The notes below the pieces were generated by a model. The model did not search any database and was not told the origin of the DNA. It worked only from the letters and a program-made list of their open reading frames with translations. From positions 1 through 16,114 of the forward strand of contig JAPFCT010000119.1 of assembly GCA_026169575.1 (NCBI GenBank): a stretch of 16,114 bases of DNA, read 5' to 3'. The translations under genes and the position numbers were made by a program. This stretch comes from Faecalimonas sp. (GTDB lineage: Bacteria; Bacillota_A; Clostridia; Lachnospirales; Lachnospiraceae). Shown here piece by piece: positions 12,255-16,114 of the stretch. The first letter of the stretch is position 1; each line of letters opens with the position of its first letter.

Positions 12255-13130
12255 TTATTGGAAATTGATCATCCCCTGCAGCCAGATATTTGCTTTGAAT
12301 CTGCGCCCCACCTCCGGGACTCCGAACACTTTATCTTTCGGTACGCAGACATCAAATCTCAGTTCATTGACATCCATGGTAAAAACATAGATTTCTTTTC
12401 CTGTTTTCTCGTTTCTACATTCGCGGATCTTTAAGATTTCTCCCAGGATCGAATACTGATCGCATTCCGCACCATAAGGCATAAAATATGTATCCACGAT
12501 CGTATATACATCGTTTGTCATCAGCTTTTTTGAAACTTTTGAATAAGTATCCATATCATCCAATGTCAGACTTTCCATCGCTTTCTCATCGCCGCTTTTT
12601 GCAGCGCTTAAAAGCAACATACGGTTTCTTGCTTCCTCCTGCTGGCTCTGAATCTGATAATCATTTTTCTTGATCGGAAGCAGAACGTTTCCCGAAAGCG
12701 CCATCGCAGAAAGTGTCAGAGAAGTCGACCGTTTAGAGACTCCGCCGGCATTTTTCACCTGCCGGTATTCCATCCCATTGATCAGATGAAAGATAAGACT
12801 GATGCCCACCCGGACATCTTCACATATTCCAAGATACATCTCACGGTCAATTTTCTTTTCCACAATGATATCTTCATAAGAAGTAATACCACTCCCCTTT
12901 AAATAAGGGAAGTAGTATTCCATCTCAAATGTTTCTTCTTCACAGTCACCACAAAGAATGATCCCCATATCTTCTGAATATTCTTTCCGGTATTCACAGA
13001 ATTTCTCGCTTTCTGCACTGTCTGTGATTTCGTAGCTTGTAAAATTTTCTTTTGTATCTTGAAGAACTTCTTTTAGTTCTTTCTTTGTTTTCAGATGATC
13101 AAATCCAATTGCTTTTAAATATTGATGCAC
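12255..13130 (-). CDS. DUF3881 family protein
   Basis: This encodes 291 residues. The N-terminal MHQYLKAIGFDHLKTKKEL and the long alpha/beta body match my memory of DUF3881, a family of Clostridia with no known function that often sits beside serS. It has no signal peptide or membrane segment. A helix-rich section (about 150-190, Gln/Glu/Arg-rich) connects two parts, and the C-terminus (VPKDKVFGVPEVGRRFKANIWLQGMINF) looks beta-rich. It starts with GTG at 13130; AGAGGAAA lies 8 nt upstream, and this start gives the expected family N-terminus. The gap to serS is 11 nt, so it is in that operon. No clear terminator follows. Confidence 0.75.
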   Translation of the reverse strand: MHQYLKAIGFDHLKTKKELKEVLQDTKENFTSYEITDSAESEKFCEYRKEYSEDMGIILCGDCEEETFEMEYYFPYLKGSGITSYEDIIVEKKIDREMYLGICEDVRVGISLIFHLINGMEYRQVKNAGGVSKRSTSLTLSAMALSGNVLLPIKKNDYQIQSQQEEARNRMLLLSAAKSGDEKAMESLTLDDMDTYSKVSKKLMTNDVYTIVDTYFMPYGAECDQYSILGEILKIRECRNEKTGKEIYVFTMDVNELRFDVCVPKDKVFGVPEVGRRFKANIWLQGMINFQ

Positions 13131-13141
13131 GCTTTTTTCCT

Positions 13142-14419
13142 CTATCTGATTTCAGTCTTACCACCCATATATGGCTGTAATGCAGCAGGAATCTTGATAG
13201 AACCATCTGCCTGAAGGTTATTCTCCAAAAATGCGATCAGCATTCTAGGTGGCGCAACGACTGTGTTGTTCAATGTGTGAGCGAAATATTTTCCATCCTC
13301 GCCTTTTACTCTGATATTTAATCTTCTTGCCTGGGCATCCCCGAGATTAGAACAGCTTCCGACTTCAAAATATTTTTTCTGTCTTGGTGACCATGCCTCT
13401 ACATCGACAGATTTCACTTTCAGATCTGCAAGGTCTCCGGAGCAGCATTCCAGTGTACGAACCGGAATATCAAGAGAACGGAACAGATCCACTGTGTTTT
13501 TCCACATCACATCATACCATTTCATGCTTTCTTCCGGTTTGCAGACAACGATCATTTCCTGTTTTTCAAACTGGTGGATACGGTAAACACCTCTCTCCTC
13601 GATTCCGTGTGCTCCTTTTTCCTTGCGGAAACATGGAGAATAAGAGGTCAATGTTCTCGGCAATGTCTTTTCGTCAAGCATCGTATCGATAAATTTTCCG
13701 ATCATAGAATGTTCACTTGTACCGATCAGATATAAGTCTTCTCCCTCGATCTTATACATCATAGAATCCATCTCCGCAAAGCTCATAACGCCCGTCACAA
13801 CATTACTGCGGATCATAAATGGAGGGATACAGTAAGTAAATCCTCTGTCGATCATGAAGTCACGCGCATAAGAAATCACTGCAGAATGTAATCTGGCGAT
13901 ATCTCCCATCAGATAATAGAAACCGTTTCCTGCTACCTTTCCTGCACTTTCAAGATCAATGCCGTCAAATTTTTCCATAATTTCTGTATGATATGGAATG
14001 TCGAAATCCGGTACGACCGGCTCTCCATATCTTTCTAACTCCACATTTTCACTGTCATCTTTTCCAATCGGAACAGATGGATCAATGATGTTTGGAATTG
14101 TCATCATAATTGTCTTGATCTTCTCTTCTACTTCTTTTTCTTCCACAGAAAGTTTCTCGATCGTGTCACCCTGGGCAGACACCTGTCTCTTATACTCTTC
14201 CGCTTCTTCCTTCTTGCCCTGAGCCATACATGCTCCGATCATTTTGGAAATTTTGTTTTTCTCTGCACGAAGCGCTTCTACTTCCTGCTTGATTTCTCTG
14301 TTTCTCAGATCCAGTGCGATCACTTCATCTACAAGCGGAAGTTTAGTGTCCTGAAATTTGTTTTTAATATTCTGTTTTACAATATCCGGATTTGCTCTTA
14401 AAAATTTAATATCTAACAT
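13142..14419 (-). CDS. serS: Seryl-tRNA synthetase
   Basis: This encodes 425 residues, the usual SerRS length. The N-terminal long coiled coil that reaches the tRNA arm covers about residues 35-105 and includes EVEALRAEKNKISKMIG. The class II catalytic core follows. Motif 2 begins FRKEKGAHGIEERGVYRIHQ (264-283), and motif 3 is around 381-405 with Arg392. It charges tRNA-Ser with serine in the cytoplasm. Two signatures differ from the common form: TSEHSM (234-239) in place of TAEV-PL, and HTLNNTVVAPPR in place of HTLNGSGLAVGR, so it belongs to a divergent SerRS subgroup. GAGGAG lies 8 nt before the ATG. Confidence 0.95.
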   Translation of the reverse strand: MLDIKFLRANPDIVKQNIKNKFQDTKLPLVDEVIALDLRNREIKQEVEALRAEKNKISKMIGACMAQGKKEEAEEYKRQVSAQGDTIEKLSVEEKEVEEKIKTIMMTIPNIIDPSVPIGKDDSENVELERYGEPVVPDFDIPYHTEIMEKFDGIDLESAGKVAGNGFYYLMGDIARLHSAVISYARDFMIDRGFTYCIPPFMIRSNVVTGVMSFAEMDSMMYKIEGEDLYLIGTSEHSMIGKFIDTMLDEKTLPRTLTSYSPCFRKEKGAHGIEERGVYRIHQFEKQEMIVVCKPEESMKWYDVMWKNTVDLFRSLDIPVRTLECCSGDLADLKVKSVDVEAWSPRQKKYFEVGSCSNLGDAQARRLNIRVKGEDGKYFAHTLNNTVVAPPRMLIAFLENNLQADGSIKIPAALQPYMGGKTEIR

Positions 14420-14441
14420 GTATCTTTCTCCTCATACCTTC

Positions 14442-14981
14442 TTATTTTCTTAAATCTGCAATATCTTTGAGTGCATATGCTTCCTGGAAAATTGCTTTCT
14501 CCAATGATTCTGTTTCTTCTGATGACAATTCCACATAACTTTCACCTTTTACAATTTCCTTAATATAGTTATAGCAGCCTTCCCGGCTGTGCATCGCATT
14601 CAGAATAAAACCATTATCATTTGCATCAAGCAATGTCAGTACAAAGCTGAGATTTCCTCCCATTTCCTGAAATGCATCGTACTTGACAATTCCAATCTTC
14701 TGATAATTTCCTTCCAGTCTCCGGTAAATCTCTTTTATGTTCTGCCGGTTTAACTTTGCCATGTGGGATAAATTATCAATTTCATCTAACCGGTCGGTAA
14801 TACTCTTTTCCATCGACCGTCCGTCTTTACCTTTCATAAATGCATTGTAACTGTTTTTTAATCGATTATATTTCATATTAATATTTATGATAAATACAAA
14901 TAAGATCACGATCAAAATCAGCAACGCAAGTAAAAGAAATACTGGATCAAATCCAAGATGAAATAGTAAACTGTCTTCCAT
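14442..14981 (-). CDS. DUF4446 family membrane protein
   Basis: This encodes 179 residues. One N-terminal membrane segment (about residues 13-35, hydrophobic FLLLALLILIVILFVFI) is followed by a basic stretch (KYNRLKNSYNAFMKGK) and a cytoplasmic helical part with a heptad-like run (about 55-95). The C-terminal half contains FQEMGGNLSFVLTLLDANDNGFILNAM, which fits my memory of DUF4446, a family commonly next to parB in Firmicutes. The function is unknown. It lies 34 nt after parB, with AAGGAGG 7 nt before the ATG. Confidence 0.8.
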   Translation of the reverse strand: MEDSLLFHLGFDPVFLLLALLILIVILFVFIININMKYNRLKNSYNAFMKGKDGRSMEKSITDRLDEIDNLSHMAKLNRQNIKEIYRRLEGNYQKIGIVKYDAFQEMGGNLSFVLTLLDANDNGFILNAMHSREGCYNYIKEIVKGESYVELSSEETESLEKAIFQEAYALKDIADLRK

Positions 14982-15015
14982 GTTTCCTCCTTTTCAAATG
15001 GTTCACACCATATTT

Positions 15016-15936
15016 TTACTGATGGATAGACATGATCATCTCAAATATATGTTCCAACTCTTCATCGGAATAATATTCAATTTCTATTTTCCCTTTTCCT
15101 TTTGATTTTTGATTGACACTTACTTTTGTCCCGATCACTGTTCTCATTTTTTCTTCCAGATCCCGGTAAATAAAATCATTTGCATTATCCTTTTTTACTT
15201 TTTCTTTCTTCGGTGTTTTCAAAGCTTTTACAAGTTTTTCTGTATCACGCACACTCAGCTTTTCATCAAAAATCTTATTGGCGAGAATATACTGCTGTTC
15301 TTTATCCTCAATTGCGAGCAGTGCTCTTGCATGGCCCGTAGAAATCATATCATCAATGATCATCTGCTGCACCTTGCCATCCAGTTTCAGCAAACGCATA
15401 GAATTTGTAACCGCTGTTCTGCTCTTTGAAACACGTTCTGCCACCTCATCCTGCTTCAATTGAAATTCTTCCAGCAGTCTTTTAAATGCCTGAGCCTCTT
15501 CGATCGGATTTAAGTTTTCCCGTTGAATATTTTCAATCAATGCGATCTCTACCATTTCCTGATGTGAATATTCTCTTACGATCACCGGAACTTCTTTCAA
15601 TCCCGCCATCTTTGCAGCGCGCCATCTTCTCTCTCCTGCGATGATCTCATAGTAATCATCTTTTTTCTGAACAAGAAGCGGCTGAAGTATTCCAAACTGC
15701 CGGATAGAATCTGCCAATTCAATCAAAGAATCTTCATCAAAATTTTTTCTTGGCTGAGTATGATTTGGCTCTACTTTTGTTATCTTTACCTTTTGTTCTG
15801 CAGCAACAGGCATTTCGGCTTTTTCTTTTTTCGCAGCTGACTCACTTGCTTTTTCCTTATTTACACTTGCCTTTGGTTTATGATCCGGGATCAAACTGTC
15901 CAGCCCTTTCCCAAGACCTCCTCTTTTTACTGCCAT
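15016..15936 (-). CDS. parB: Chromosome partitioning protein ParB
   Basis: This encodes 306 residues, a CTP-dependent DNA clamp that loads at parS sites near the origin. Seen: the ParA-contacting N-terminus MAVKRGGLGKGLDSLIP, a Lys/Ala/Glu-rich linker (20-50), the CTP-binding motif GERRWRAA (101-108), ENIQRENLNPIEEA (135-148), a helix-turn-helix (KQDEVAERVSKSRTAVTNSM, 161-180), and a Lys-rich tail ending in a dimerisation segment. The ATG overlaps the parA stop in TAATG, with AAAGGAG upstream. I found no parS-like palindrome in this window. This is the chromosomal pair, unrelated to the element's ParM-like gene. Confidence 0.95.
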   Translation of the reverse strand: MAVKRGGLGKGLDSLIPDHKPKASVNKEKASESAAKKEKAEMPVAAEQKVKITKVEPNHTQPRKNFDEDSLIELADSIRQFGILQPLLVQKKDDYYEIIAGERRWRAAKMAGLKEVPVIVREYSHQEMVEIALIENIQRENLNPIEEAQAFKRLLEEFQLKQDEVAERVSKSRTAVTNSMRLLKLDGKVQQMIIDDMISTGHARALLAIEDKEQQYILANKIFDEKLSVRDTEKLVKALKTPKKEKVKKDNANDFIYRDLEEKMRTVIGTKVSVNQKSKGKGKIEIEYYSDEELEHIFEMIMSIHQ

Positions 15937-16114
15937 TATTCTTCTCCTTTATGAATCACTTCTTCTGCCAGAAGCATATAGCTTTCGGCTCCTGATGATT
16001 TTGGGTCATAAATATTGATTGGCAATCCATGACTTGGCGCTTCCGCCAGTCTGATATTTCTTGGTATAATCGTTTTATAGATTGTCTGATCCAAATTATC
16101 TTTTACATTTTCTA
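15936..16114 (-). CDS. parA: Chromosome partitioning ATPase ParA/Soj, C-terminal part
   Basis: Only the last 59 codons are in the window; the frame enters from the right edge. The tail is diagnostic of ParA: TIIPRNIRLAEAPSHGLPIN, followed by IYDPKSSGAESYMLLAEEV. The stop TAA overlaps the parB start. The Walker motifs lie outside the window. It is the ATPase partner of ParB in chromosome segregation and origin control. Identity is clear from the tail and from adjacency to parB. Confidence 0.92.
   Translation of the reverse strand, partial: ENVKDNLDQTIYKTIIPRNIRLAEAPSHGLPINIYDPKSSGAESYMLLAEEVIHKGEE

Noticed and set aside
1..16114. CRISPR arrays, rRNA genes, insertion sequences, restriction or toxin genes
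   Set aside because: No regularly spaced repeats, transposase, rRNA or recognisable defence or toxin gene was seen. A parS-type palindrome was also looked for and not found.

Overview
The window comes from a low-GC Gram-positive anaerobe. Its right part (about 12255-16114) carries the minus-strand order parA-parB-DUF4446-serS-DUF3881, which I associate with Lachnospiraceae (Clostridia). Strong AAGGAGG-type ribosome binding sites and short gene spacings fit this. No species can be named from the sequence.

The window has two parts. Positions 1 to about 11886 (possibly to about 12050) are the integrase-proximal end of an integrated mobile element, most likely an integrative conjugative or mobilizable element; its other end lies left of the window. 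From right to left it holds a tyrosine integrase (10326-11723), an excisionase (10102-10314), an XRE-type repressor (9385-9696), and a minus-strand operon. That operon starts at a strong promoter with a symmetric operator (8947-8986), followed by a leader of about 310 nt with two terminator-like hairpins. It encodes an unrecognised protein, a YqaJ/lambda-type exonuclease, a DUF4406-like protein and a RecD2-type helicase. A second promoter (3767-3794) precedes a putative single-strand annealing protein, a CHC2/TOPRIM primase-like protein, a class B sortase and a small unknown protein. A terminator separates these from a ParM/StbA-type actin-like protein cut by the window edge. Together the genes make a recombination, DNA-processing and maintenance module. 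No relaxase, coupling protein, secretion ATPase or obvious cargo gene is visible.

The junction is a tRNA-Arg(CCU) gene (11887-11960, minus) with its own promoter and terminator. About 90 bp upstream of it lies a second, degenerate tRNA-Arg(CCU)-like sequence (12051-12123). It is therefore unclear whether the intact tRNA is the chromosomal target or a copy carried by the element.

Regulatory DNA is dense between 8640 and 10330. It includes an operator-overlapped promoter, an attenuator-like leader with a possible leader ORF, TTCCGTA-type repeats between divergent genes, a roughly 120-nt region bounded by an 11-bp inverted repeat, and a near-consensus xis-int promoter inside a two-part inverted repeat whose motif recurs at the int start codon. 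These are the parts most likely to hold something undescribed.
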